Part shown: positions 34,454-42,869 of the stretch, one piece after another | Numbering within the stretch: position 1 is the first letter of the stretch | Layout of the letters: every line of letters begins with the position of its first letter | Assembly: GCA_022760475.1 (NCBI GenBank) | Contig: JALEFZ010000004.1 | Coordinates: forward strand, 1 to 64,000 | Source of the DNA: Bacteroidia bacterium | GTDB taxonomy: Bacteria > Bacteroidota > Bacteroidia > J057 | Direction: 5' to 3' | DNA length: 64,000 nucleotides | The notes under the pieces: model-generated | What the model saw: the letters and a program-made list of their open reading frames with translations, nothing else | Told to the model about the DNA's origin: nothing | Databases searched by the model: none | Translations under genes and position numbers: made by a program

Positions 34454-35647
34454 CTAGCCTTCCCATCCCAGGTTTAATCCTGTTGTCCAAGCCTTTAATC
34501 CGTCGGATCGCCTATACAAAGATCCCCTTATTTCGATGCTTTTTAGCATGCCGATTCTTCCTTTCCTCAATTTAAACCTCAGCAAACCAAAAACAGGGGC
34601 ATACCTGATTCCCATTCCAACTTTAAGGCTGCCAAATCCTGAAAGATCATAATCAGAAGTATAATACTCCTCTGTACTCAGGTGCTGGCCAAATGGAGCA
34701 AAGTACCTGGATGCCCTTTGGTAGTGCAGCCTGGTATAAGGAAAAAGTGTGAAAAATGGACTGGGCTTAATAGGAAGTTCAACATTGATGGTATGCGCGA
34801 GTAAGTCCCAGTTGTCATAATAAAACCTGTAATAGGTTCGAAGAACCATGAAGTCGGTTGGGAAATAATTGACCCGAAAGCCAATGGGATACTTTATCCT
34901 TAAAGCCGGAAGTCGCTCAATGTCAGGTAATTCTTTTCCTTGAAAATATACCCTGTGGAAGGGAGTTGAGAGAAGTCCTTGCTGTACCACCAATTCGCCA
35001 CTTACTGATGCCTGTAGTCTTGGATTGATAACCTGGGAATAGGTTCCGGAGAAGTTATATGACCGCCTTTTATCGGTTGGGAGGGAGACCAGGCCAGGAG
35101 CACGAAGCTCCTCAGGGAAAATGACAATCCAGGTATCTAAAAATACCTGTAACCTCAAAGCAAGTTCTCTATTTTTCTGAGGATTATTCCAAACCAAGCC
35201 TCCGCCAAAGGAGGATGAAATGTAATCTGATTCAATACCTCCCCCCGCAAATACTGACCATGATAATTTGTTGGGAATGATTTCTTTTGAGTAAGCAAAA
35301 ATCAGGTTAGCGTGGGCATCCTTGATGGATGCAGAAGAGACATAACTGTCGATTTTATCGGTAGAGGCAGATGTATACTGATTGATGCTGCCTTGTATGT
35401 CAATAGCAGAAGCTGTATCAAGAGGTACGTGGACGATAATTTTGGCTGCCATGTCTCGGAGTTCCTCCGTCCCCTGGCCTCCGGTTACGGCTGAATGGAT
35501 GCCATCCTGTTCGTAATAATTGAACAATATATCAATCTCGGTAGGGCCTTTGGCCTGGGCAGAATCCCTTGGAACTTGACCAATGCCAAGGCTAAAAAAA
35601 ATGAGAAAAATGGAGATGAGTAAAAATCTTATCATGGTTTTGCTCAA
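34454..35647 (-). CDS. DUF3570 outer-membrane-type protein
   Basis: 397 residues, signal peptide to about residue 23 (SLGIGQ). DUF3570 start EIDILFNYYEQDGIHSAVTGGQGTEELRD (38-66) followed by many amphipathic strands (ANLIFAYSKE, SYNFSGTYSQVINP, VLRTYYRFYYDNWDL) typical of a beta-barrel. DUF3570 genes usually follow DUF4266 and ApbE genes, as here: start and stop overlap by 4 bp with the DUF4266 gene. It is the last of five overlapping genes. Proposed to be the outer-membrane part of an extracytoplasmic redox system; function unproven. Confidence 0.88.
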   Translation of the reverse strand: MSKTMIRFLLISIFLIFFSLGIGQVPRDSAQAKGPTEIDILFNYYEQDGIHSAVTGGQGTEELRDMAAKIIVHVPLDTASAIDIQGSINQYTSASTDKIDSYVSSASIKDAHANLIFAYSKEIIPNKLSWSVFAGGGIESDYISSSFGGGLVWNNPQKNRELALRLQVFLDTWIVIFPEELRAPGLVSLPTDKRRSYNFSGTYSQVINPRLQASVSGELVVQQGLLSTPFHRVYFQGKELPDIERLPALRIKYPIGFRVNYFPTDFMVLRTYYRFYYDNWDLLAHTINVELPIKPSPFFTLFPYTRLHYQRASRYFAPFGQHLSTEEYYTSDYDLSGFGSLKVGMGIRYAPVFGLLRFKLRKGRIGMLKSIEIRGSLYRRSDGLKAWTTGLNLGWEG

Positions 35648-35871
35648 TTACATCCACAGCCTCCGCCGACCTTGCCACCATTGGCTCCTGCGGCACCTTC
35701 CCTGTAGGCTTCAAAATTTCTCTCGTAGAAATCTCCCTTCCTGGCCTTCAAGGCCATGTCATGGTCATTGAGGTACATTTTCTCATAGGCCTTGACCGAT
35801 ACACAGGCATTTAAAGCCGGTATAGAAAGCAATATCAGGATGGCTAAAACAAGTTTTCTAGTTTTTTTCAT
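35644..35871 (-). CDS. DUF4266 small lipoprotein
   Basis: 75 residues. Lipoprotein signal with Cys23 (LSIPALNAC), then the DUF4266 signature VSVKAYEKMYLNDHDMALKA and a Gly/Cys tail GGKVGGGCGCN. The terminal Gly-Cys-Gly-Cys is characteristic and could bind metal or take part in thiol chemistry. It overlaps ApbE by 14 bp upstream and DUF3570 by 4 bp downstream, so it is made with both. Confidence 0.88.
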   Translation of the reverse strand: MKKTRKLVLAILILLSIPALNACVSVKAYEKMYLNDHDMALKARKGDFYERNFEAYREGAAGANGGKVGGGCGCN

Positions 35872-36928
35872 CTTTCAGTCCGATTTTTTTCAAAGGCTTG
35901 GCTTCAGGTTTCTTCTCAGCGTAATATTGGAGTTCAAGACCTTTAGAAGTAAACATCTCCCCCTCATCATCTACAATTATGCCTTCAATGCCCCTCAGCC
36001 TTTCTATGAATTTAATTCCATCTGCTGGCCCCATTACAAAGACCGCTGTTGCGAGTGCATCTGCCAATTCTGCATCGGGGCAAAAAATACTTACGCTTGC
36101 TACTCCTTGTACAGGGTATCCTGTTTTAGGATTGATGATATGTGCATACCTATTCCCATCTATATGGGTATACCTCTCATAATCACCTGAGGTAACCACA
36201 GAGAGATCATTGATAACTAGCCATGCAAGCATGTTGGACTTGTCGTGGGGATCTGCAATTCCTACGTGGAAATCATTTCCGTCAATGTCTTTCCCCCAGC
36301 AAATAAGGTCCCCACCTGCATTTACCAGCCCATTTTTAATCCCTAGCTCTGTCATAACAGCTTTTGCCCTATTGGCCGCATAGCCTTTCCCTATCGCTCC
36401 AAACCCAATTTTCATCCCTTCCTTTGTGAGTGTTACTGTCGTGTCTTTGAAATTAAGGAGGATATTTTCATAGCCAATATTTCTCACAGACTCCGCCACC
36501 GATTCCGAATCCGGGAGACTGGTCATGCTTCCATCAAATTTCCAAATTCTATCCGCGGAGGCAAAACTGATGTCAAAACTTCCCCGGCTTACACTTGATA
36601 CCTTGAGGCTGCGGTGAATCAGTTGAAATAGTTCCCAATCCACTTTGACCGGACCTCTCCCGGCCATGCGGTTGACTTTGCTTGTTTGAGAGTTTGCTTG
36701 CCATGATGAAATAAGGGCTTCGATCCGCCGAACTTCTTTTATAGCTTTATCGATGGATTCTATGCAAAGACTTTGGTCTTCATGGATGGCCTTGAAAATA
36801 AATGCAGATCCCATGAGCTTCACGGCCTTTTGTTCATAGGAGGGCGTATTCTGTGAATACGTAACACCAAAAGTGAATAGGATTACCAGAAAAAGCCGCT
36901 TAATAAAGGGCCAATTCAAGACCGGCAT
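35858..36928 (-). CDS. apbE: FAD:protein FMN transferase (ApbE)
   Basis: About 356 residues from the ATG at 36928; a start at 36949 would lengthen the overlap with the upstream gene. Signal peptide MPVLNWPFIKRLFLVILF..VTYSQ. ApbE core: MGSAFIFKAIHE near 40, IGFGAIGKGYAANRAK near 180, GLVNAGGDLICWG near 205, YAHIINPKTGYPVQGVASVSIFCPDAELADALATAVFVMG near 260-300. It transfers FMN from FAD to Thr/Ser of exported proteins, with Mg2+. No [ST]-G-A-[ST] flavinylation motif was found in the operon partners, so the target may be elsewhere. Confidence 0.93.
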   Translation of the reverse strand: MPVLNWPFIKRLFLVILFTFGVTYSQNTPSYEQKAVKLMGSAFIFKAIHEDQSLCIESIDKAIKEVRRIEALISSWQANSQTSKVNRMAGRGPVKVDWELFQLIHRSLKVSSVSRGSFDISFASADRIWKFDGSMTSLPDSESVAESVRNIGYENILLNFKDTTVTLTKEGMKIGFGAIGKGYAANRAKAVMTELGIKNGLVNAGGDLICWGKDIDGNDFHVGIADPHDKSNMLAWLVINDLSVVTSGDYERYTHIDGNRYAHIINPKTGYPVQGVASVSIFCPDAELADALATAVFVMGPADGIKFIERLRGIEGIIVDDEGEMFTSKGLELQYYAEKKPEAKPLKKIGLKDEKN

Positions 36929-37559
36929 GTAGTCCAATACCATATACATTGTGCTTGGATTGAAGGTATTTGCTGTTTAGATCCCTGAACAAGACATTGG
37001 TATATCTTGGATAAAGCAAAAGATTGACGTTAGGGCTCAAGGCCACAGAAAAATGCAGTTCTCCTGCTCTGTATATCCTTCTGCTAAATGTAAGAGATTC
37101 AGGATGCTGTGCTCGAACCTGGGTAAGACCTGCTAGAAAAACTGGTGTGAGCCTAAACCTTGGCTTACGGATGATATGCCATCCTATTTTTCCTACCAAA
37201 TAGGTGATAGGAATGTAATCTATACCATCTTCTGCAATGGAGTATTTATTAAAGCTACCTCTGCGGTGGTCTGAAGAAACCATTCTGCTATCTTCAAGCC
37301 TCGTCCGACCTGCTTGCACACCCAGGAGAATCTTTTCAGTTGAATAAGACACCGAAATGCTTTGAGGAATGAGGAAGGAAAGGTGGGTTCTGTCATAGCC
37401 CCTGTGGATTTGGGGTAAGGTATCAGTCTGGCCTTTGTCATAGACCCACCACCCGGCTCCCAGTCCAGCTTCAAAGCTGATAAGCCACTGTTTTTCCTGC
37501 CCCATTAGGCTTGTGCAACTGATAAAAACAGCGATGAAAAGGATTAGTTTTTTTGCCAT
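36900..37559 (-). CDS. Outer-membrane-like beta-barrel protein of the apbE operon
   Basis: 219 residues, signal peptide to about 20 (SCTSLMGQ). Eight to ten short amphipathic strands (SFEAGLGAGWWVYDK, HLSFLIPQSISVSYSTEKILLGVQAG, YLVGKIGWHIIRKPRFRLTPVFLAG, LHFSVALSPNVNLLLYPRYTNVLF, NVYGIGLHAGLELALY). The last residues with a terminal aromatic fit an outer-membrane barrel. It overlaps the thioredoxin gene by 16 bp and the apbE reading frame by about 29 bp. No family recognised. Confidence 0.7.
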   Translation of the reverse strand: MAKKLILFIAVFISCTSLMGQEKQWLISFEAGLGAGWWVYDKGQTDTLPQIHRGYDRTHLSFLIPQSISVSYSTEKILLGVQAGRTRLEDSRMVSSDHRRGSFNKYSIAEDGIDYIPITYLVGKIGWHIIRKPRFRLTPVFLAGLTQVRAQHPESLTFSRRIYRAGELHFSVALSPNVNLLLYPRYTNVLFRDLNSKYLQSKHNVYGIGLHAGLELALY

Positions 37560-37993
37560 TCCTCAATCAGTTTGATAAAGGGCGTAGCTCCACCAGCCCT
37601 AAATGAACATGAGCCAAGAATTTCTCCTTCAGGACTGATCAGGAGGTTGAATGGGAAATAACCTTCGGGATTATACTTTTCGGCGAGCATCTTATTATGC
37701 TGAGTGAGTTCATCAGAGAGTCTGTTTTTTTTCCTTCTTGGAAAGTCAGCATTGACCAGGACAAGGTTTGCCGCTGCATAATCTTTGAATATGCTGTCTG
37801 CAAAAATTTCTTTTTTCTGCCTGATACACGGGCCACACCAATCTGATCCACTGAAAACGAGGAGGATAGCCTTGTTTTCTGTTTGTGATTGATTTTGTGC
37901 TTTCTCCCAGTCCGTAAGCCATTCAGGTTCCAGGGAATTTGGCTGATGACCTAATGCCAACAACATACTGAAGCAAATGAGGTACTTAATCAT
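37544..37993 (-). CDS. Exported thioredoxin-family protein
   Basis: 149 residues with a signal peptide (1-16, LLALG). Thioredoxin fold with active site DWCGPC (C53, C56) in VFSGSDWCGPCIRQKKEIF; the sequence SGSDWC-x-PC is typical of the DUF255/thioredoxin_7-like exported group. First gene of the five-gene operon thioredoxin, barrel protein, ApbE, DUF4266, DUF3570. It may keep the Cys-rich DUF4266 lipoprotein or another partner reduced (inference). Confidence 0.85.
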   Translation of the reverse strand: MIKYLICFSMLLALGHQPNSLEPEWLTDWEKAQNQSQTENKAILLVFSGSDWCGPCIRQKKEIFADSIFKDYAAANLVLVNADFPRRKKNRLSDELTQHNKMLAEKYNPEGYFPFNLLISPEGEILGSCSFRAGGATPFIKLIEEWQKN

Positions 37994-38053
37994 AGTGTTT
38001 TCCTTATATCAAATATAGGAAAGATTCGGATAAGAGATAGACGGAAAAAACAC

Positions 38054-39100
38054 TTAGACTGCTAGTTCTTTACTCAAGGAAGATGCCCTAATCTGCAATT
38101 TGGTATCCAGCATGACATTTTTGTTTGCGTAGTCCACCTCATCTCGGGTAGCGATAATTTCTTCAAGAAGAATGGATGCCGCCTGTCTTCCCATTTGTAG
38201 GCTAGGTTGAGAAACAGAAGAAAGAGGTGGATCTACCACTTTTGAAATTTCCCAGTCGCTAAACCCGACAAGAGCAACATCCTTGGGGATGCGATAGCCC
38301 ATTTCCTTTAGGGCAATCATCGCTCCTAGTCCGACGGCATCGGTGATGGTAAAGATGCCATCACAATCAGGATGCTGGGCGAGTACCTCTTTGGCGAAGC
38401 TTTGGCCCTCCTCTATGGTAATGTGAGCGCAGTCATACAATAGGCTGTCATCGAGTGGGAGTCCATGCTTTTTAATGGCATCGATGTATCCTTGGTTCCT
38501 GTTTCTGGATGTATAGGCAGATTGGGGCCCTCTGAAGTGGGCTATTTTTTTACAACCTTGTTGAATCATATGCTCAACAGCAAGAAAGGCTCCCTTATAG
38601 TCATCAACCACAACTCGAGAAACATCATCCAGGGTAGGGGGTACCTTATCAAAAAAGACAACCGGCACATTGGATTCAAAGAAAGGCTTGAAATGATCAA
38701 AGGAATCTGTTTCGTGAGCAAGAGAAACCAGTAAGCCATCTACTCGGCTATCAAACATAGCTCGGGTATCAGCAACTTCTTTTTCAAAAGACTCGTCCGT
38801 TTGACAGAGCATTACTTTGTAGCCTGCTTCATAGGCCACTTGCATGATTCCTTTGATGACAGAGGAGAAAAAGTGATTTACAATAGAAGGAATGATAACT
38901 CCTATAATTTTGGATTCTCTTTTTCGAAGGCCAGCAGCTATGGAATTGGGCCTGTAATTCAGCTTGTTGGCTAATTCCAGTACCCGCTTTTTGGTGGCGG
39001 GACTAATGTCTGGGTAGTCCTTCAAAGCCCTTGATACTGTAGCTGTGCTAATGCCCAACTCTTGAGCTAAATCCGCCAACGTTACCTGTTTTCTACTCAT
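38054..39100 (-). CDS. LacI-family transcriptional regulator
   Basis: 348 residues. N-terminal HTH and hinge VTLADLAQELGISTATVSRALKDYPDISPATKKRVLELANKLNYRPNSIA (6-55), then a periplasmic-binding-protein-like effector domain (IIGVIIPSIVNHFFSSVIKGIMQ, VDGLLVSLAHETD, CDGIFTITDAVGLGAMIALKEMG). It is divergent from susC across 685 bp that contains a 28-bp CG-centred palindrome. The natural reading is a sugar-responsive regulator of the downstream susCD locus. Confidence 0.92.
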   Translation of the reverse strand: MSRKQVTLADLAQELGISTATVSRALKDYPDISPATKKRVLELANKLNYRPNSIAAGLRKRESKIIGVIIPSIVNHFFSSVIKGIMQVAYEAGYKVMLCQTDESFEKEVADTRAMFDSRVDGLLVSLAHETDSFDHFKPFFESNVPVVFFDKVPPTLDDVSRVVVDDYKGAFLAVEHMIQQGCKKIAHFRGPQSAYTSRNRNQGYIDAIKKHGLPLDDSLLYDCAHITIEEGQSFAKEVLAQHPDCDGIFTITDAVGLGAMIALKEMGYRIPKDVALVGFSDWEISKVVDPPLSSVSQPSLQMGRQAASILLEEIIATRDEVDYANKNVMLDTKLQIRASSLSKELAV

Positions 39101-39350
39101 TTCCTTTGCAATCCAATTCTTACCAACTAGGACAAAACAATAGTGATCCTTTCATTCGGTATAAAAGGTTTCGGTTAGCCCCTTTTCCGCGGATCTTACA
39201 AGTTCTTTCCCCTCCTTATAATAGAGAATTCGAGCTCGTCAGTTGCCTCCAATACCCATTAACTGGAAAAAAAAGGGATTCTTGTAAATCGAACTCAATT
39301 TGAACTTTATTGCTCGATTTTCCTTAATAAAGTACTATTTTTTTTAAACA

Positions 39351-39378
39351 ACGAAAAGCATAACGTAATCGTTTTCGT
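39351..39378. promoter_or_regulatory. Palindromic operator candidate for the LacI-type regulator
   Basis: A 28-bp imperfect palindrome: outer arms ACGAAAA/TTTTCGT are perfect, central AT..ACGT..AT matches, only three base pairs fail. The dyad axis falls on a C-G step (39364/39365), the hallmark of LacI-family operators. It lies between the divergent lacI-type gene and susC, about 60 bp upstream of the candidate susC promoter. No third palindrome of this size was noticed in the gap. Confidence 0.5.
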
Positions 39379-39411
39379 ATATGTTTCTATATCCTCTTGG
39401 TATCCAAAGCC

Positions 39412-39441
39412 TTGATTGATATTAAAAAATTCATAAACTTG
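39412..39441 (+). promoter_or_regulatory. Candidate susC promoter
   Basis: TTG at 39412-39414 and TAAACTTG at 39434-39441 are 19 nt apart, matching the Bacteroidota consensus in five of six -7 positions. Transcription from about 39448 would give a leader of about 340 nt. A perfect 10-bp palindrome GTTCTAGAAC (39455-39464) would lie right at the start of that transcript and could be a further operator. Confidence 0.4.
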
Positions 39442-39482
39442 AATGTTAGAATATGTTCTAGAACGATCTGAACACTTATTTC

Positions 39483-39514
39483 ATGCCCTTTTCTACGGGC
39501 ATTTGTTGAGTTTT
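39483..39514 (+). terminator. Terminator-like hairpin 1 in the susC leader
   Basis: ATGCCC (39483-39488) pairs with GGGCAT (39497-39502) and is followed by TTGTTGAGTTTTTT. It would form about 35 nt into the leader. Confidence 0.4.
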
Positions 39515-39625
39515 TTAAGTAAATTATAGGAAACTACTACTACGCCTATGACGGGACGCTTTACCTTTTCTTCAATTTTTCAACCAAAACTTACCTTTTC
39601 CACTACTGGAAAATAGGTATGGTAG

Positions 39626-39655
39626 TCTGCCTTTTTTTCCAGGGCGGATTTTTTT
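39626..39655 (+). terminator. Terminator-like hairpin 2 in the susC leader
   Basis: TCTGCC (39626-39631) pairs with GGGCGGA (39642-39648, one G-T pair and one extra base) and is followed by seven T. Together with hairpin 1 this suggests premature termination or attenuation ahead of susC. The rest of 39101-39785 is AT-rich without a gene. Confidence 0.4.
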
Positions 39656-39785
39656 ATTGAAGAAAAGAGAAAACTTCCGCATTTTTTTTTAGCGTACATC
39701 GGTGAGCATATTAAGGCCAGTTTTTAGGGTCTGCATATAAAGATTTTTTTTAGTTACAGTGAACTACGTTTAACTACTATTTATT

Positions 39786-42767
39786 ATGAGCATCAAACTC
39801 AAATCAGTGTCGTTGCTGAAATTTCTGCTTGTCATGGGATTGACCCTGGCATTCGGATTTGTTTCTGCACAGACGACTGTAACAGGTGTTGTTACATCTG
39901 AAGATGGTACCGGTCTTGCGGGTGCCACAGTCTTGATTAAAGGGACTACTACAGGAGCCCTGACAGACAATGCTGGTAAATTCCAGTTGGGATCTGTTGG
40001 CTCTGACGCAACGCTGCTGGTATCCTTCATTGGATTCGAAACCGCAGAAGTTGCAGTGAATGGCCAGTCTAACATTACTATTGCTATGAAGCCTTCTATT
40101 TCACAGTTGGATGAAGTAGTAGTAGTAGGTTATGGAACTGTGAAGAAGAAAGACCTTACTGGTGCTGTAACCAAGGTATCTTCCAAGGACTTCAACCAAG
40201 GGGTAATGACAGCTCCTCAGCAGTTGGTTCAAGGTAAGGTAGCGGGTGTACAGGTAGTAGGTAACTCTGGTGCTCCTGGTGCTGAGACTACTTTCCGTAT
40301 TCGTGGAGCTTCTTCTGTCCGTTCTGGAAACCAGCCACTATTCGTAGTTGACGGAATTCCTTTGGATGGTAGATCTTCCAAGGCGAATATCGGTCTTCCA
40401 GGTGGTCTGAACGGTGCCCCTAACACCAACCCACTAACCTTCATCAACCCCAATGACATTGCTTCTATTGAGGTGTTGAAGGATGCATCTGCAACAGCTA
40501 TCTACGGTTCTCGTGGTGCAAATGGTGTAGTTATCATAACTACCAAATCTGCTCAGGCTGGTGCTCCTCGTATTGACTTCCAGGCGGCTGCTGGTGTATC
40601 AAGCATCCTACGTCGTCCAGAAGTTTTGGATGGAGATCAATACCGTCAGGCTCTGGCTGACTATAACCTGTCTTCAGGTGATTTTGGAGGAAATGTTGAT
40701 GCAATGGGAGAGATCCTAAGAAATGGTATCAACCAAAACTACAATTTCTCTATGACCGGTGGTACTGAGCGTGGTAACTACCGTGTATCTGCAGGTTACC
40801 TTGATCAGCAAGGTATCATTCGTAAGTCTGGATTGAGAAAGTACAATGGTGCTTTCAGAGGATCATTCAACTTCTTGAAGAATGACAGGTTGAAGCTAGA
40901 TGTAAACATCATGGCTACTCAGAATAACCAGACTTCTGCTCCTGTTTCCAACAATGCCGGTTTCCAGGGATCTTTGATCTCTCAAGCCCTACAGTGGAAC
41001 CCAACCAGACCATTGTTCAAAGAAGATGGTTCTTACGAGCTTACTGAGAGTAACTCTACTTTGAACCCAATCGCTGTATCTGATGCGACTGACTTGAACT
41101 TCTCAAACACACGTATCCTAGCGAGCATCGCTCCTACAGTGAAAATTGTTGATGGTCTTACTTATCGCTTCCAGTTCTCTGTAGATGCTAACCAGGGTAC
41201 TAGTACAGCTACGATTAAGCGTTTCATCAACCTTCAGGATGTTGAAAACCGTGGATGGGGGCAGCTTAGCTACCAGAACCTGACTTCTCAGCAGTTCACC
41301 CATACCCTGAACTACAACGCCGATCTTACTTCTTCTGTAAGCTTGAACGCCGTAGCGGGTTATGAATACTTGAACTACGACAACAAAGGATTCGGAATGG
41401 TTGCTCAGGACTTCCTTACTGACGATGCTGACTTCCGTTACATTTTCGGAAACACTACTCAGGGAACCCGTAACACATTCTCTTTTGCGGATCCTATCTT
41501 TGAATTGCAGTCTTACTTCGCTCGTGCGAACGTAAACATCAACGACAAGTACTTGGTAACTGCTACTGTACGTGCTGACGGTTCTTCTAAGTTTGGTGAA
41601 AACAACCGTTATGGTGTATTCCCTTCTTTTGCTGTTGCATGGAACATTGCTAATGAGGACTTTGTTCCTTCTACCATCAATGACTTGAAACTACGTATTG
41701 GATACGGTATTACTGGTAACCAGGAGTTCCCCGCAGGTTCTGCTCAGGAGCGTTATGGTTTTGGCCAGGAATCTATCTCACTTGTTAACGTAGCTAACCC
41801 TGACCTAAGATGGGAGTCTGTATCTACTATCAATGTTGGTGTTGACTTTGCTTTCGCTAACTCTAGAATCGTAGGTTCTATCGACTACTTTACCCGTACG
41901 ACTTCTGACCTACTATTCCAGCTTGACGCTATCCAGCCAGCACCTGCTACAAAGCTATGGGTTAACCTGGATGGTAACGTAGTAAACAGTGGTGTTGAAT
42001 TGGCATTGAATACCTTCATCATCAACAATGACAATGTTCAGTGGCAGTTGGGAGGTAACTTCTCTTACCTAACAAATGTATTCAACACTGGTAGCCAGGA
42101 AGTTCCACCAATCGAAACTGGTGAGATCAATGGACAGGGTCTATCTGGTGTACGTTCTCAGCGTCTTGCTGATGGACAGCCTCTGTATGTATTCTTCCTA
42201 CGTCAGCACGAAGGTCTGACTTCTGAAGGATTCTCTCAGTTTACTGACAATGAGACACTAGATTTCTCTGGCGATCCAAACCCTGACTTCCTATTGGGTA
42301 TCAACACTGCATTGAGTGTAGGTAAAGTTTCTTTGAGTGCAAACTTCCAGGGAGCATTCGGACACCAGATCTACAACAATACTGCTAACGCTATCTTCGT
42401 AATCGGTAACCTTGGTACTCGTAACGTATCTACGGCTCTTCTTGAAGAGACTGACTTGAACGGAAACGCTGTACAGGAAGCTCAGGCTAACCCTATCAAG
42501 GCTTCTACCCGTTACCTAGAGCCAGGTGATTACCTACGTCTTGCTAATGCTACGCTTAGCTACAACATCGGTAACATCGGTAACTCTCTAAGAAACTGTA
42601 GTGTGTATGTAACTGGTCAGAACCTGTTCATCATTACTCAGTACTCTGGATTCGACCCAGAAGTAAACACCAACAAAGCTGTTGATGGAGTACCTTCTTT
42701 CGGTATTGAATATGTACCTTACCCAACAGCTAGAAATATCTTGGTTGGTATTAACTTTGGACTTTAA
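39786..42767 (+). CDS. SusC/RagA-family TonB-dependent outer-membrane transporter
   Basis: 993 residues. Signal peptide ending VSAQ (about 29), carboxypeptidase-regulatory-like domain TVTGVVTSEDGTGLAGATVLIKG (31-105), plug domain with the RagA box and LKDASATAIYGSRGANGVVIITT (about 230-255), then a 22-strand barrel ending NILVGINFGL. It imports a nutrient, usually an oligosaccharide, with the SusD lid encoded next and energy from TonB. Codon use is strikingly biased (Arg mostly CGT, Ser TCT, Gly GGT), unlike most neighbours, which suggests very high expression. Long regulated leader upstream. Confidence 0.96.
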   Translation: MSIKLKSVSLLKFLLVMGLTLAFGFVSAQTTVTGVVTSEDGTGLAGATVLIKGTTTGALTDNAGKFQLGSVGSDATLLVSFIGFETAEVAVNGQSNITIAMKPSISQLDEVVVVGYGTVKKKDLTGAVTKVSSKDFNQGVMTAPQQLVQGKVAGVQVVGNSGAPGAETTFRIRGASSVRSGNQPLFVVDGIPLDGRSSKANIGLPGGLNGAPNTNPLTFINPNDIASIEVLKDASATAIYGSRGANGVVIITTKSAQAGAPRIDFQAAAGVSSILRRPEVLDGDQYRQALADYNLSSGDFGGNVDAMGEILRNGINQNYNFSMTGGTERGNYRVSAGYLDQQGIIRKSGLRKYNGAFRGSFNFLKNDRLKLDVNIMATQNNQTSAPVSNNAGFQGSLISQALQWNPTRPLFKEDGSYELTESNSTLNPIAVSDATDLNFSNTRILASIAPTVKIVDGLTYRFQFSVDANQGTSTATIKRFINLQDVENRGWGQLSYQNLTSQQFTHTLNYNADLTSSVSLNAVAGYEYLNYDNKGFGMVAQDFLTDDADFRYIFGNTTQGTRNTFSFADPIFELQSYFARANVNINDKYLVTATVRADGSSKFGENNRYGVFPSFAVAWNIANEDFVPSTINDLKLRIGYGITGNQEFPAGSAQERYGFGQESISLVNVANPDLRWESVSTINVGVDFAFANSRIVGSIDYFTRTTSDLLFQLDAIQPAPATKLWVNLDGNVVNSGVELALNTFIINNDNVQWQLGGNFSYLTNVFNTGSQEVPPIETGEINGQGLSGVRSQRLADGQPLYVFFLRQHEGLTSEGFSQFTDNETLDFSGDPNPDFLLGINTALSVGKVSLSANFQGAFGHQIYNNTANAIFVIGNLGTRNVSTALLEETDLNGNAVQEAQANPIKASTRYLEPGDYLRLANATLSYNIGNIGNSLRNCSVYVTGQNLFIITQYSGFDPEVNTNKAVDGVPSFGIEYVPYPTARNILVGINFGL

Positions 42768-42806
42768 TTTTGTCAGACCCAGAACAATAATAAATATAGT
42801 TTGTTA

Positions 42807-42814
42807 TATATTTG
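42807..42814 (+). promoter_or_regulatory. Lone -7 promoter-like element upstream of susD
   Basis: TATATTTG is a perfect TAnnTTTG match 55 bp before the susD ATG, but no TTG lies 19-21 nt upstream of it. It may add a weak internal promoter for susD; read-through from susC is the simpler explanation. Confidence 0.25.
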
Positions 42815-42869
42815 TTAATGTTCTTGGGTTTGCAACCTTATCATAAGAAAAAAACTCGCAAGATTAATT

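Noticed and set aside
34454-37993. Local flavinylation target for ApbE
   Set aside because: I looked for [ST]-G-A-[ST] in the DUF3570, DUF4266, barrel and thioredoxin products and found none.
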